A DNA stretch of 64,000 nt from Acidobacteriota bacterium (GTDB taxonomy: Bacteria; Acidobacteriota; Vicinamibacteria; Vicinamibacterales; CAVVIG01). Below the pieces are notes generated by a model. That model was not told where the DNA came from. It searched no databases and worked only from the letters and a program-made list of their open reading frames with translations. The stretch is from NCBI GenBank assembly GCA_020850715.1, contig JADZED010000001.1, positions 1 to 64,000 on the forward strand, read 5' to 3'. Position numbers and translations under genes: made by a program. Positions 1 through 8,866 of this stretch are shown piece by piece (position 1 is the first letter of the stretch; each line of letters starts with the position of its first letter).

Positions 1-138
1 CAGTCGCGGAGCGCCGCGCCCCGATGGCCAGGCGCGAGGAGTGAGGATATTGGGGATATCTGAGCGACGAGCAACGCCGCCAGCGGGGATGCGCCGCCCG
101 CGAATGGTGTCGCGAACCACTGGGACGGGACACTAGCC

Positions 139-1362
139 ATGCCTGTCTTTGCCTACTCCGGACGCACGCGCGGCGGCGAGTCGGTCAGCGGCGAGCGGAG
201 CGCCGACTCGATGGACGCGGCGGTGGCCGCGCTGAAGCGCGAGCAGATCAACGTCACCCGGATCACGCCGTCGGCGAAGGCGGCCGACAAGACGGCGAAG
301 AAAAGTGCCGCCGGCAAGACCGGCAAGAAGGCGAATGCCAAGAGCCTGGCGATCTTCGTGCGCCAGTTCTCCGTGATGATCGATGCCGGGCTGCCGCTGG
401 TGCAGTGCCTCGACATCCTCGGCAACCAGGAGGAGGACAGGAACTTCGCGGCCGTGATCCTGCAGACGCGATCGGATGTCGAGTCCGGCGCGTCGCTCGC
501 CGACGCGATGAAGAAGCACCCGAAGACCTTCGATCCGCTCTTCACCAACATGATCGCGGCGGGCGAGGCGGGCGGCATCCTCGACACGATTCTCAAGCGC
601 CTGGCCACCTACATCGAGAAGGCGGTCAAGCTGCAGGGGCAGGTCAAGTCGGCCATGGTCTATCCGGTGGCCGTCATCCTCATCGCCGGCGTCGTTGTCG
701 GCGTGATCCTGTGGAAGGTCATCCCGACGTTCGCGGCGCTGTTCTCGGGCCTCGGCGCCCAGCTCCCGCTGCCGACGCGCGTCGTGATCGCGCTGAGCGA
801 CAACCTCGTGCGCTTCTTCCCGTTCCTGATCGTGGGCGTCGGCGTGGCGGGCTGGGCCTTCAAGTCCTACTACGCGACGCCCGGCGGCAAGCGGACAATC
901 GACCGGATCACGCTGAAGCTGCCGGTGCTGGGCGACATCATGCGCAAGATCGCGGTGGCCCGCTTCTGCCGCACGCTGTCGACGCTCATCAGCTCGGGCG
1001 TGCCGATCCTCGACGGTCTCGAGATCACCGCGAAGACCTCCGGCAACGCGATCGTCGAGGACGCCATCATGGTGACCCGCAAGAGCATCGAGCGCGGCGA
1101 GACGATTTCGGCGCCGCTGAAGGCGACCAACGTGTTCCCGCCGATGGTGACGCAGATGATCGGCGTCGGCGAAGCGACCGGGGCGCTCGACACGATGCTC
1201 GCGAAGATCGCCGACTTCTACGAGGAGGAGGTCGACACGGCGGTCGCCGGCCTGCTCACGCTGCTCGAGCCGATCATGATCGCCATCCTCGGGACGGTGG
1301 TCGGCGGCATCGTCATCGCCATGTACCTGCCGATCTTCGACCTGATCAGCAAGCTGGCGTGA
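139..1362 (+). CDS. pilC: Type IV pilus inner-membrane platform protein PilC (GspF family)
   Basis: This is the polytopic platform protein of the type IV pilus machine, which connects the cytoplasmic assembly and retraction ATPases to the growing pilin fibre. The 407-residue length is normal for PilC. The protein has the two-fold T2SSF layout: a basic N-terminal cytoplasmic part, a first helical domain around residues 70-195, hydrophobic segments near 175-240, a second domain around 270-395, and a last membrane helix rich in Ile, Gly and Val near the C-terminus. The ATG is the first in frame, and the N-terminus (MPVFAYSGRTRGGE) matches the usual PilC start. pilS and pilR follow on the same strand, so pilB and pilT probably lie to the left outside the window. 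Very secure. Confidence 0.95.
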   Translation: MPVFAYSGRTRGGESVSGERSADSMDAAVAALKREQINVTRITPSAKAADKTAKKSAAGKTGKKANAKSLAIFVRQFSVMIDAGLPLVQCLDILGNQEEDRNFAAVILQTRSDVESGASLADAMKKHPKTFDPLFTNMIAAGEAGGILDTILKRLATYIEKAVKLQGQVKSAMVYPVAVILIAGVVVGVILWKVIPTFAALFSGLGAQLPLPTRVVIALSDNLVRFFPFLIVGVGVAGWAFKSYYATPGGKRTIDRITLKLPVLGDIMRKIAVARFCRTLSTLISSGVPILDGLEITAKTSGNAIVEDAIMVTRKSIERGETISAPLKATNVFPPMVTQMIGVGEATGALDTMLAKIADFYEEEVDTAVAGLLTLLEPIMIAILGTVVGGIVIAMYLPIFDLISKLA

Positions 1363-1406
1363 GGCGGGCCGCGCATCTCCCGATCGTGCCTGGCGGGCAG
1401 GGCGGC

Positions 1407-3068
1407 ATGACCGACACACCGCTGCGTCGCAAGGTCCGCTGGCTCATCGCGATTCGCGCCGTCATCGGCACGATTCTGCTCGGGTCCGCGGTGCTGCTCG
1501 AGACGACCGCGCCGGGGCTGTTCCCGGCCGAGCGGCTCTTCTTCCTGATCGGCCTGACCTACGCCCTCACCCTCGCCTACGCGCTCACGCTGCGGTTCGT
1601 CGAACGCTACCGGTGGCTCGTCGACCTGCAGCTCGCCGGCGACGCGCTGATCGTCTCGGCCTTCATCTACTTCACCGGGGGCGTCACCAGCTACTTCACC
1701 TCGCTTTACGTCCTGCCGGTGGTCGCCGGCAGCGTGGTGCAGTTCCGCCGCGGCGGCCTGCTGGTGGCGGCCCTGAGCACGGTGCTCTACGTGGGCCTGG
1801 TCCTGGTGCAGTACCTGACGGCCTCCGGCCTGGTCGCGCCGATGTGGTTCATCCGGGCGTCGACGGCGCTGCCGACGCGCTCGATCGCGCAGTACACCGT
1901 CGCCCTGAACGTGTTCGGTTTCTTCGCGGTGGCGCTCCTCTCGGGCTCGCTTGCCGACAGCCTGCGATCCGCGGGCGCCCGCCTCCAGCAGGCCTCGAGC
2001 GAGATCGCCGGTCTCCAGGCGCTCAACCAGCACGTCATCGACAGCCTGCCGAGCGGCCTGGCCACGACCGACAACGGGCAATTCATCCTCACCTTCAACC
2101 GCGCCGCCGAGCAGATCACCGGGATCTCCTATCGCTCCGCGGTGGGCCGCCCGGTGGCCGACGTGCTGCAACTGCCGCCCGACATCATGCTGGTGATCGC
2201 GCAGGACCTGAGCGGCCGCGCCCTGCGCAGCCGCGAGTACCGCTATGCGACCGGAGACGGCCGCGGCGAGATCGACATGGGGCTCTCGGCCAGCCATCTC
2301 GAGACGCCCGGCGGGCGCGCCGGCCTGCTGTTCACGTTCCAGGATGTCACGGCGATCAAGAAGCTCGAGCACGACGTCGCGATCCAGCAGCGGCTCGCCG
2401 CCGTCGGCGAGATGGCCGCCGGCATCGCCCACGAGATCCGCAATCCGCTCGCCTCGATGTCGGGGTCGATTCAGATCCTGCGCCAGGAGCTGCCGCTCAG
2501 CAGCGAGCAGGCGCAGCTGATGGACATCGTCCTCCGCGAATCGGACCGGCTGAACGACACGATCAGCTCGTTCCTCGCCTACGCCAGGCCGCAGCGCTTC
2601 CACATCACCCGCCTCGACCTGCGCCGCGCGCTGAACGACACGGCGCTGCTGCTGCGCAACAGCGCCGAGGTGAAGGACGGCCACGTGATCGACGTGGCGC
2701 TGCCGGCCGGGGAGCTGTGGTACGAGGCCGACGAAGGGCAGATCAAGCAGATCATCTGGAACCTGGCGACCAACGGGCTGCGCGCGATGCCCGACGGCGG
2801 ACGCCTGCTGCTCCAGGGCGCCGCCGGACCGGGGACGGGCGGCGTCGTGCTCACCGTGGCGGATCAGGGCCTGGGCATCCCGGCCGCCGAGCTCGACGGC
2901 CTGTTCCAGCCGTTCCACGGCTCGTTCGCGGGCGGCAGTGGCCTCGGCCTCGCGATCGTCCACCGCATCGTCACCGACTACAGCGGCGAGATCAGGGTCG
3001 ATTCGCAGGTCGGGCGCGGCACCACGGTCGCGGTGCGCCTGCCGGCGCGGATCGCGGTGGCCTCATGA
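1407..3068 (+). CDS. pilS: PilS-like membrane sensor histidine kinase
   Basis: Sensor kinase of the PilS/PilR pair that in other bacteria controls pilin transcription. The 553-residue protein has about six hydrophobic helices in residues 1-185, a PAS domain around 205-310, and a HisKA H-box (IAHEIRNPL) with the phosphorylated His at about residue 342. The HATPase domain follows, with its N box (NLATNGLRA) and G2 box (GGSGLGLAIV). The reading frame stays open far upstream. ATG 1407 is chosen because it is followed at once by a basic residue run and the first membrane helix. The stop overlaps the pilR start by four bases (ATGA), so the two are translationally coupled. In Pseudomonas PilS senses pilin in the membrane; the same role here is inference. 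Confidence 0.92.
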   Translation: MTDTPLRRKVRWLIAIRAVIGTILLGSAVLLETTAPGLFPAERLFFLIGLTYALTLAYALTLRFVERYRWLVDLQLAGDALIVSAFIYFTGGVTSYFTSLYVLPVVAGSVVQFRRGGLLVAALSTVLYVGLVLVQYLTASGLVAPMWFIRASTALPTRSIAQYTVALNVFGFFAVALLSGSLADSLRSAGARLQQASSEIAGLQALNQHVIDSLPSGLATTDNGQFILTFNRAAEQITGISYRSAVGRPVADVLQLPPDIMLVIAQDLSGRALRSREYRYATGDGRGEIDMGLSASHLETPGGRAGLLFTFQDVTAIKKLEHDVAIQQRLAAVGEMAAGIAHEIRNPLASMSGSIQILRQELPLSSEQAQLMDIVLRESDRLNDTISSFLAYARPQRFHITRLDLRRALNDTALLLRNSAEVKDGHVIDVALPAGELWYEADEGQIKQIIWNLATNGLRAMPDGGRLLLQGAAGPGTGGVVLTVADQGLGIPAAELDGLFQPFHGSFAGGSGLGLAIVHRIVTDYSGEIRVDSQVGRGTTVAVRLPARIAVAS

Positions 3069-4486
3069 GCGGCGCCGCAGACCGCGTCGCCGCCGAGGCC
3101 GCCGAGCGGCGGCCGCCGCGCATCCTGGTCGCCGACGACGAGCGATCGATGCGCGAGCTGCTGGCGATCGTGCTGCGCCGGGAGGGCTACGAGGTGCTGC
3201 TCGCCGAGAGCGGGCGCGCCGCCGTCGCGCTGCTCGAACGCGAGCCGGTCGACATCCTGATCTCGGACATCAAGATGCCGGATCTGAGCGGCGTCGAGGT
3301 GCTGCGCGCGGCGAAGAAGATCGACCAGGACATCCTCGGCATCATGATCACGGCGTTCGCGTCGACCGAGTCGGCCATCGAGGCGATGCGGCTCGGCGCC
3401 TGCGACTACCTCAGCAAGCCCTTCGACGTGGATCTGCTGCGGATGAAGGTGCGCGAGAAGATCGAGACTCGCCAGCTCCGGCAGGAGAACGTGCTGCTGA
3501 AGCGGACGCTCGGCCTGTCGCACCGCTTCGCCAACATCATCGGGCGCAGCGAGGCGATGCTGCAGGTGTTCAAGATGATCGAGACGGTCGCCCGCACGAA
3601 CAGCACGATCCTGCTGACCGGCGAATCGGGCACCGGCAAGGGGCTGGTGGCGCAGGCCATCCACCACCAGTCGCTCCGCCGCGACAAGCCGCTGGTCGCG
3701 GTGAACTGCGGTGCGCTGCCCGAGGCGCTGCTCGAGTCCGAGCTCTTCGGCCACATGAAGGGCGCCTTCACCGGCGCCGACACCAACAAGAAGGGGCTGA
3801 TCGAGGTCGCGGAGAAGGGCTCGGTGTTCCTCGACGAGATCGGCGAAATGAGCCCGGTCATGCAGGTGAAGCTGCTGCGCGTCCTGCAGGAGCGGAAGTT
3901 CCGGAGGGTAGGCGGCCTCGAGGAACTCCAGGCCGACATCCGCGTCATCGCCGCGACCAACCAGGACCTCACGCGCGCGGTGGCGGAGGGACGCTTCCGC
4001 GAAGACCTGTACTACCGGATCAACGTGATCCCGATCGCGCTGCCTCCGCTGCGCGATCGGCGTGAGGACGTCCCGCTGCTCGCCGATTTCTTCCTCGCGA
4101 AGTACAGCGAGCAGATGCAGAAGACCATCGGCGGGATCACGCGCGAAGCGATGGACCTGCTCTCGGCCTACGACTGGCCCGGGAACATCCGCGAGCTCGA
4201 GAACGTGATGGAGCGCGCGGTCGCGCTGGAGGCGACCGCCGCGATCCTGCCCGAGAGCCTGCCCGAAGCCGTCCGCGGCGAGGCCGGCCGTTCGGCCCAG
4301 GCGTCGCACGACGGCCTGCCGGAATCGGGCTTCGATCTCGAGGCGCACGTGAAGGAGATCGAGATGAACTACATCGCCGAGGCGCTCAAGCGGGCCGGCG
4401 GAGTGCAAGTGAAGGCCGCCGAGCTGCTCGGCATGAGCTTCCGATCGTTCCGCTACTACGTGAAGAAGTACAACCTGAGAGGGTGA
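3065..4486 (+). CDS. pilR: PilR-like sigma-54 response regulator
   Basis: NtrC-class activator of 473 residues. The receiver domain (about 18-135) has phospho-acceptor Asp68 (ISDIKMPD) and the conserved Lys118 (LSKPF). The central AAA+ domain has Walker A (GESGTGKG), an intact GAFTGAD sigma-54 contact loop, and Walker B (FLDEIGE). A Fis-type helix-turn-helix ends the protein. It starts in an ATGA overlap with pilS. Its likely target lies in this window: a sigma-54 -24/-12 element upstream of the type IV pilin gene at 8256. Assignment as PilR rests on domain order plus the pilC-pilS context. Confidence 0.93.
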   Translation: MSGAADRVAAEAAERRPPRILVADDERSMRELLAIVLRREGYEVLLAESGRAAVALLEREPVDILISDIKMPDLSGVEVLRAAKKIDQDILGIMITAFASTESAIEAMRLGACDYLSKPFDVDLLRMKVREKIETRQLRQENVLLKRTLGLSHRFANIIGRSEAMLQVFKMIETVARTNSTILLTGESGTGKGLVAQAIHHQSLRRDKPLVAVNCGALPEALLESELFGHMKGAFTGADTNKKGLIEVAEKGSVFLDEIGEMSPVMQVKLLRVLQERKFRRVGGLEELQADIRVIAATNQDLTRAVAEGRFREDLYYRINVIPIALPPLRDRREDVPLLADFFLAKYSEQMQKTIGGITREAMDLLSAYDWPGNIRELENVMERAVALEATAAILPESLPEAVRGEAGRSAQASHDGLPESGFDLEAHVKEIEMNYIAEALKRAGGVQVKAAELLGMSFRSFRYYVKKYNLRG

Positions 4487-4493
4487 GGGAGGG

Positions 4494-4667
4494 ATGTCGA
4501 TGCCTGATCCGATCTTCGCCTACATCGATCCGGGGACGGGCAGCTACGTGCTCCAGATGGCGATTGCCGGCGCCCTCGCCGCGTCGTACGCGGTCAGGCA
4601 CTACTGGGGACGGCTGAAGGGTCTGCTGTCGCGGAAGCCGCGCGCCACCGATGACGCCGGACGCTGA
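4494..4667 (+). CDS. 57-residue YIDPGTGS membrane microprotein
   Basis: A small gene between pilR and the methyltransferase. It encodes 57 residues and begins MSMPDPIFAYIDPGTGSYVL. After the YIDPGTGS motif there is one hydrophobic helix (about residues 19-36) and a basic tail (HYWGRLKGLLSRKPR), so a single-pass protein with a cytoplasmic C-terminus is likely. A purine-rich site (GAGGGAGGG) precedes the ATG. The 3' end overlaps the methyltransferase start by 17 bases, which supports it as a real, co-translated gene. I recall similar small proteins carrying this motif near methyltransferase and phosphatase-superfamily genes in other bacteria, but no function is known to me. Confidence comes from the motif and the spacing. 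Confidence 0.75.
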   Translation: MSMPDPIFAYIDPGTGSYVLQMAIAGALAASYAVRHYWGRLKGLLSRKPRATDDAGR

Positions 4668-6060
4668 CACGGCGGTCCCCGCGTCGTTCCGCGACCCGAG
4701 CGGCCATGTGTTCACGCAGGGGGGCCGCCTGCGGCGGCAGGTGAATGCCGTCTACGCCCCCCACTACGACCGGCTGATTGGCTCCGGCCTCTACGCCGCG
4801 CTCGTCGGCCGCCGCCTGCTCGTGCCCCACGTGGAGGTCGACGGACCGCGCCCCCCTGGCGCCCACCGCATCCTCGAGCCCGAGCCCGTTCCGTTCGTGT
4901 CGTACCCGTTCGAGTGGTCCTTCGGCCAGTTGAAGGCGGCGGCGCTGGCGACGCTGGACATCCACCGGGCGGCGCTCGATGCCGGCATGATCCTGAAGGA
5001 TGCCAGCGCCTACAACATCCAGTTTCGCGGCGCCGAGCCGACGCTCATCGACACGCTGTCGTTCGACACCTGGTCGGAAGGCGCGCCGTGGATCGCGTAC
5101 CGGCAATTCTGCCAGCACTTTCTCGCGCCGCTCGCGCTGATGAGCGCGACCGACGGCCGCCTTGGCGCGCTCTCCCGCGTGTTCATCGACGGCCCGCCGC
5201 TCGATCTGGCAGCGCGCCTGCTGCCGTTTGCGTCGCGCCTGAAGCCGGCGCTCCTGGTTCACCTGCACCTGCACGCGCGCGCCCAGGCAAGACGTGGCCA
5301 CGAGGCGCTGCGATCCCCAGGAAACGGCGATGCGCCCGTCCGCGCCGCCAAGTTCACCAGACAGTCGATGCTCGGCCTGGTCGAGCACCTTCGCGGCGCC
5401 GTCGGCGGCCTGACGCACACGCCGGTGCGCGGCGCGTGGGCCGACTACTACGGCAGGACGAACTACTCGCCTGAAGCCATGGCCGAAAAGAGCCGCATCG
5501 TCGCCGCGATGCTCGCCCGCGCCAGGCCGGCGACCGCGTGGGATCTGGGTGCGAATACGGGCGCCTTCAGCCGCCTGGCCGCTGAGGCCGGCGCGTATAC
5601 GATCGCGTTCGATGGCGACCACGACGCGGTCGAACTGCACGTCGACGCCTGTCGTGCGCGCGGCGAGCAGCGCATCCTGCCGCTCGTCATGGACCTCACG
5701 AACCCGACCGGCCGCATCGGCTGGAACCATGCCGAGCGCGCGTCGCTCTCCGACCGGGGTCCCGCCGATGTCGTGCTCGCGCTCGGGCTCATCCATCACC
5801 TCGCGCTGGCCAACCAGGTGCCGTTCGGGATGATCGCCGCCTTTCTCGCAGGGCTCGGCCGGACGCTCATCGTCGAGTTCGTGGCGCCGACCGACTCGCA
5901 GGTGATCGGCATGTTGTCGCGGATGCCGACGCTGCGGGAGGGCTACGCGCTCGAACCCTTCGCGCGCGCATTCGAAGAGCTCTTCGTCGTTGATGAAGTG
6001 GCGCCGATTGCCGGCACGGAGCGGCGGCTGTACCTGATGCGCCGGAAGGCGGCTGCATGA
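4651..6060 (+). CDS. Class I SAM-dependent methyltransferase with kinase-like N-terminal half
   Basis: A 469-residue protein. The C-terminal half holds a Rossmann methyltransferase with motif I WDLGANTGAFS at about residue 296, followed by an acidic strand end (IAFDGDHD) that would bind the SAM ribose. The N-terminal half (about 1-280) is not a methyltransferase. Its segment DASAYNIQFRGAEPTLIDTL resembles the catalytic loop and metal-binding Asp of aminoglycoside-phosphotransferase-like kinases. Similar proteins are often labelled NoeA-related. The substrate is unknown. It overlaps the upstream microprotein by 17 bases and the next gene by four (ATGA), so the three genes form a tight unit. 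A role in modifying a surface glycan or the pilus is only inference from the neighbours. Confidence 0.8.
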   Translation: MTPDADTAVPASFRDPSGHVFTQGGRLRRQVNAVYAPHYDRLIGSGLYAALVGRRLLVPHVEVDGPRPPGAHRILEPEPVPFVSYPFEWSFGQLKAAALATLDIHRAALDAGMILKDASAYNIQFRGAEPTLIDTLSFDTWSEGAPWIAYRQFCQHFLAPLALMSATDGRLGALSRVFIDGPPLDLAARLLPFASRLKPALLVHLHLHARAQARRGHEALRSPGNGDAPVRAAKFTRQSMLGLVEHLRGAVGGLTHTPVRGAWADYYGRTNYSPEAMAEKSRIVAAMLARARPATAWDLGANTGAFSRLAAEAGAYTIAFDGDHDAVELHVDACRARGEQRILPLVMDLTNPTGRIGWNHAERASLSDRGPADVVLALGLIHHLALANQVPFGMIAAFLAGLGRTLIVEFVAPTDSQVIGMLSRMPTLREGYALEPFARAFEELFVVDEVAPIAGTERRLYLMRRKAAA

Positions 6061-8051
6061 GCGCGGCCGGGCACCAGCCGGAGCGGTGCGCCGGCGAGGC
6101 CCCGCAAGATCTCGCGAGCGCGCCAGGTCCCTGGGGAGCCGACGCGCGCCGCCTGCGCTGGGCCGCCTCGACGCTGCCGCTCGCGCCGCTGGCGGCCGTC
6201 CTGCTCCTCGTGTCGGAATGGCTGTTCGCCGTGACGAAGCCGTCGGCGACCTCCGCCCTCTCCTGGCGGGCGCAACTCGAAGTGCTGGCGATGGCGCCGC
6301 TGCCGTACCTGCCTGCGCTGCTGGGCGTGCAGGCGTTCGCCTCCCTTGCGTCGGCCGTCGCCTATCCGCGCTGGCGGGGGCTGGCGGCGCTGCCGGCGGC
6401 GTGTATCGGCGGCGTGCTGGCCGCGCTGCTCGCCGACAACTTCACCTATACCGTGTTCGGGTTCGGCAGCCTGACGACCGGTCCGACGCTGCGAACCATC
6501 TACGCTGCGGCCGTTCCGGTCCTGATGGCGCTCGTCGGCTGGAGGATCTTCGGCTGGTCTCGCAGTCTCGCCGAACGCCGGTTGGCGCCGGGCGCAGGGC
6601 TTGCGGTCGCGGGGCTGTGCCTGGCCGTCCCGTGGCTCGCGGCGCGCACGCCGCCGTCCGAGCCGGACTCGCGCGTGCTGCCGTCGAACCCCGCGGTCCG
6701 GACCGGCACGCCCGGTTCGCAGGCGGCGAGACCGAACATCCTTTTCATGGGCGCCGACGGCCTCGACGCGCAGCTGCTCTCCGTTTACGGGTACCAGCGC
6801 AGGACGTCGCCATTCCTCGAGACGATCCGGGACGAGACGCTGTTCTTCGAGAACGCCTTCTCGAACGCCACACGCACCCACGGCTCGCTCGTCACACTGC
6901 TCACCGGCCGGCTGCCCTTCAGCACGAAGGTGACCTTCCCGCCGACCGTGCTGCAGGGAGCCGACGGCCGCCGCAACCTCGCGCAGATTCTCAAGGACCT
7001 CGGCTACACCACGCTGCAGCTCGGGCTGCGTCATTATGCCGACGCCGAGGACGCGAATCTCTTTGGCTTCGATGCGGCGAACTATCGCTGGCAGAACCTG
7101 CAGGAGTTCACGCCTGGCGACTCGGCCGCGAATGAGACCGACGTCTTCCGTACAGCAGTCGCCGAGCGACTCGACGCCCGGCTTGCGCACCTCTACTTCC
7201 TCGAGCCGGTCGCCGATGCGTTCGCCCACGTGGAGGGCGATCTGGTCGTGCCGCAGTGGCGCGACGCCCGCCGCGTGGAAACCCTGAGCGGCTATTTCAG
7301 CCAGGCGCCGGAGCCGTGGTTCGTCCACCTCCACATGATCGACACCCACTGCTGCAATTTCGCTCCGGACGAGCGGCGGTTCACCGGCGGCCCCTCCAAT
7401 GCCGTCGACGCGCGGGACAGCACATTTCTCGAGGCGGACATGCACATGCAGCAGTTGTTCGAAGCGCTGCGGACCAGCGGCCGCCTCGAACGCACCGTCG
7501 TCGTCATCAGCTCGGATCACGCGTCGATGTGGAAGGCGCACGAGCGCGTGCCGCTCATGATTCGCTTTCCCCGCGCGGAGGTGAAGGGCCGCGTGATCGC
7601 CAACGTCCAACTCGCCGACGTGGCGCCGACGATGCTGGACTACCTGGGGGTGCAGGTTCCGGCCTGGATGGACGGGATCTCGCTGCTGGCTCCCGAGCGA
7701 TGGACGGAAGAACGGAACATCTTCGGTGTGGCCGATGTCGGACGTCGAGAGGGGACGCCGGGGCTGCGGCTCCTGCTCGACAGCGGCGCGCCGAACTACG
7801 GCGTGTCGTCGGCAATGCTCATCGCCGGACACCGTTGGTATCTGATGAACATGGGCGACGGCTCGGTCAAGTCGGGCGACGTCGCCGGGCACACCCGTCC
7901 GGTCCAGCGTCCCATGGCCGACGAGGAAGCCGGACGGCTGATTCGCACGAGAATCGAGGCCGCCGGCTTCGAGGTGGGCCGGTCCCGCGCACGGACCGCG
8001 CCGTCAACGACATCCCCTCCGGCGATTGACAATCCGCGGCACGCGCCCTGA
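6057..8051 (+). CDS. Membrane-anchored alkaline-phosphatase-superfamily hydrolase/transferase
   Basis: A 664-residue protein with about five hydrophobic helices in residues 35-210 and a sulfatase/LtaS-like catalytic domain from about 222 on. The domain starts RPNILFMGADGLD, with a metal-binding Asp. The nucleophile region reads NATRTHGSLVTLLTGR, so a Thr or Ser takes the place of the Cys that becomes formylglycine in true sulfatases. A later ISSDHASMW supplies the Asp-His metal pair. This pattern fits phosphoethanolamine or phosphoglycerol transferases, or a phosphodiesterase, better than a sulfatase. It overlaps the methyltransferase by four bases. Immediately downstream is the pilin, so modification of pilin or of an envelope glycan is a reasonable guess. 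Fold assignment is secure; substrate is not. Confidence 0.82.
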   Translation: MSAAGHQPERCAGEAPQDLASAPGPWGADARRLRWAASTLPLAPLAAVLLLVSEWLFAVTKPSATSALSWRAQLEVLAMAPLPYLPALLGVQAFASLASAVAYPRWRGLAALPAACIGGVLAALLADNFTYTVFGFGSLTTGPTLRTIYAAAVPVLMALVGWRIFGWSRSLAERRLAPGAGLAVAGLCLAVPWLAARTPPSEPDSRVLPSNPAVRTGTPGSQAARPNILFMGADGLDAQLLSVYGYQRRTSPFLETIRDETLFFENAFSNATRTHGSLVTLLTGRLPFSTKVTFPPTVLQGADGRRNLAQILKDLGYTTLQLGLRHYADAEDANLFGFDAANYRWQNLQEFTPGDSAANETDVFRTAVAERLDARLAHLYFLEPVADAFAHVEGDLVVPQWRDARRVETLSGYFSQAPEPWFVHLHMIDTHCCNFAPDERRFTGGPSNAVDARDSTFLEADMHMQQLFEALRTSGRLERTVVVISSDHASMWKAHERVPLMIRFPRAEVKGRVIANVQLADVAPTMLDYLGVQVPAWMDGISLLAPERWTEERNIFGVADVGRREGTPGLRLLLDSGAPNYGVSSAMLIAGHRWYLMNMGDGSVKSGDVAGHTRPVQRPMADEEAGRLIRTRIEAAGFEVGRSRARTAPSTTSPPAIDNPRHAP

Positions 8052-8084
8052 CAATTGCTGTCAGTTCGAGCGAGCCCCCTGGTC

Positions 8085-8096
8085 GGATTCCAATCC
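8085..8096. repeat. Short perfect inverted repeat in the pilin upstream region
   Basis: GGATT-CC-AATCC, extended by one more C/G pair on each side. It lies about 80 bases upstream of the sigma-54 element. It could be an activator half-site pair or a weak hairpin after the upstream gene. No T-run follows it. Confidence 0.35.
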
Positions 8097-8162
8097 GGCC
8101 ACTATCTGGTAAACAACAGCACGTCAGCAATTTACAGATGACGCTGCCGGTCGGATGAGCGC

Positions 8163-8178
8163 TGGCATTGCGGTTGCT
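8163..8178 (+). promoter_or_regulatory. Sigma-54 (-24/-12) promoter of the type IV pilin gene
   Basis: The 16-base string TGGCATTGCGGTTGCT has GG and GC at the required spacing of ten intervening bases, plus the TGGCA and TTGCT cores of the sigma-54 consensus TGGCAC-N5-TTGCW. The expected transcript start is about 8190, leaving a leader of roughly 65 bases before the pilin ATG. A PilR-type activator is encoded 5 kb upstream, which matches the sigma-54-dependent pilA control known in Pseudomonas and Myxococcus. Confidence 0.8.
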
Positions 8179-8255
8179 GAATGCTCAGCCATCACGAACG
8201 ATTGCAGCCATCACAGGCTCGTTCGACCGGACATTCGGTGAAGGAGAGAGTGGTC

Positions 8256-8792
8256 ATGAAGACTGGTAACGCCAAGGGTTTCACCCTCATCGAGCTGTTG
8301 ATCGTCGTCGCGATCATCGGCATCATCGCGGCCATCGCGGTTCCCGGCCTCCTGCGCGCCCGCATGTCGGGCAACGAGGCGTCGGCCATCGGGTCGCTGC
8401 GCGCCATCAACAGCGGCCAGGCGAGCTACTCGTCGAGCTGCGCCGCCGGCGGCTACGCCGTGACGCTCGCGGACCTCTTCCTGCCCCCGTCGGGCAGCAC
8501 CCAGGGCTTCATCAGCCCCGACCTGAAGTCGGATCCGTCGACCAAGAGCGGCTACACGGTCGCCCTCGAAGCCGACGCGAATGCCGGCACGCAGGACATC
8601 GGCACGCCCTCGGCCACCTGCAACGGCTCGGCCGGCCAGCCCGTGAGCTCGTACTTCGCCAACGCCGATCCGATTACGCCGGGCGGCACCGGCACTCGGT
8701 ACTTCGCGACCGACACCCGCGGCTCGATCTTCCAGGACACGTCGGCGACCATCGCCAACCCGATTCCGTCGGCGACCGCAGTCGTTCAGTAA
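8256..8792 (+). CDS. pilA: Type IV major pilin-like protein (prepilin)
   Basis: A 178-residue prepilin with a short basic leader and the cleavage/methylation signature GFTLIELLIVVAIIGIIAAI. Cleavage is expected after the Gly, leaving N-methyl-Phe, and Glu5 of the mature protein (TLIEL) is conserved. The globular part has a Cys pair (CAAGG and ATCNG) that may form the C-terminal disulfide loop. The frame opens earlier, at 8181. ATG 8256 is chosen because AAGGAGAG lies at 8241-8248 and because it gives a typical short leader (MKTGNAKG). Upstream is a sigma-54 promoter and downstream a strong terminator, so it is probably transcribed alone and at high level. Two alkaline-phosphatase-superfamily membrane enzymes flank it. 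Confidence 0.93.
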   Translation: MKTGNAKGFTLIELLIVVAIIGIIAAIAVPGLLRARMSGNEASAIGSLRAINSGQASYSSSCAAGGYAVTLADLFLPPSGSTQGFISPDLKSDPSTKSGYTVALEADANAGTQDIGTPSATCNGSAGQPVSSYFANADPITPGGTGTRYFATDTRGSIFQDTSATIANPIPSATAVVQ

Positions 8793-8814
8793 GCGCACGT
8801 CTGCGCAGCAGGAG

Positions 8815-8866
8815 CCTGGCGGGCGGCGGGGTGGCACGGAGCCAACGCCGCCCGCCAGGTTTTTTT
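8815..8866 (+). terminator. Strong rho-independent terminator after the pilin gene
   Basis: A perfect 14-base inverted repeat, CCTGGCGGGCGGCG at 8815-8828 pairing with CGCCGCCCGCCAGG at 8846-8859, followed directly by seven T at 8860-8866. The stem is almost all G-C. It is the clearest terminator in the window and fits a highly expressed monocistronic pilin gene. Confidence 0.93.

Noticed and set aside
133-1419. Long minus-strand frame opposite pilC
   Set aside because: It is a high-GC shadow with Arg/His/Asp-rich, low-complexity sequence and no motif; pilC on the plus strand is certain.
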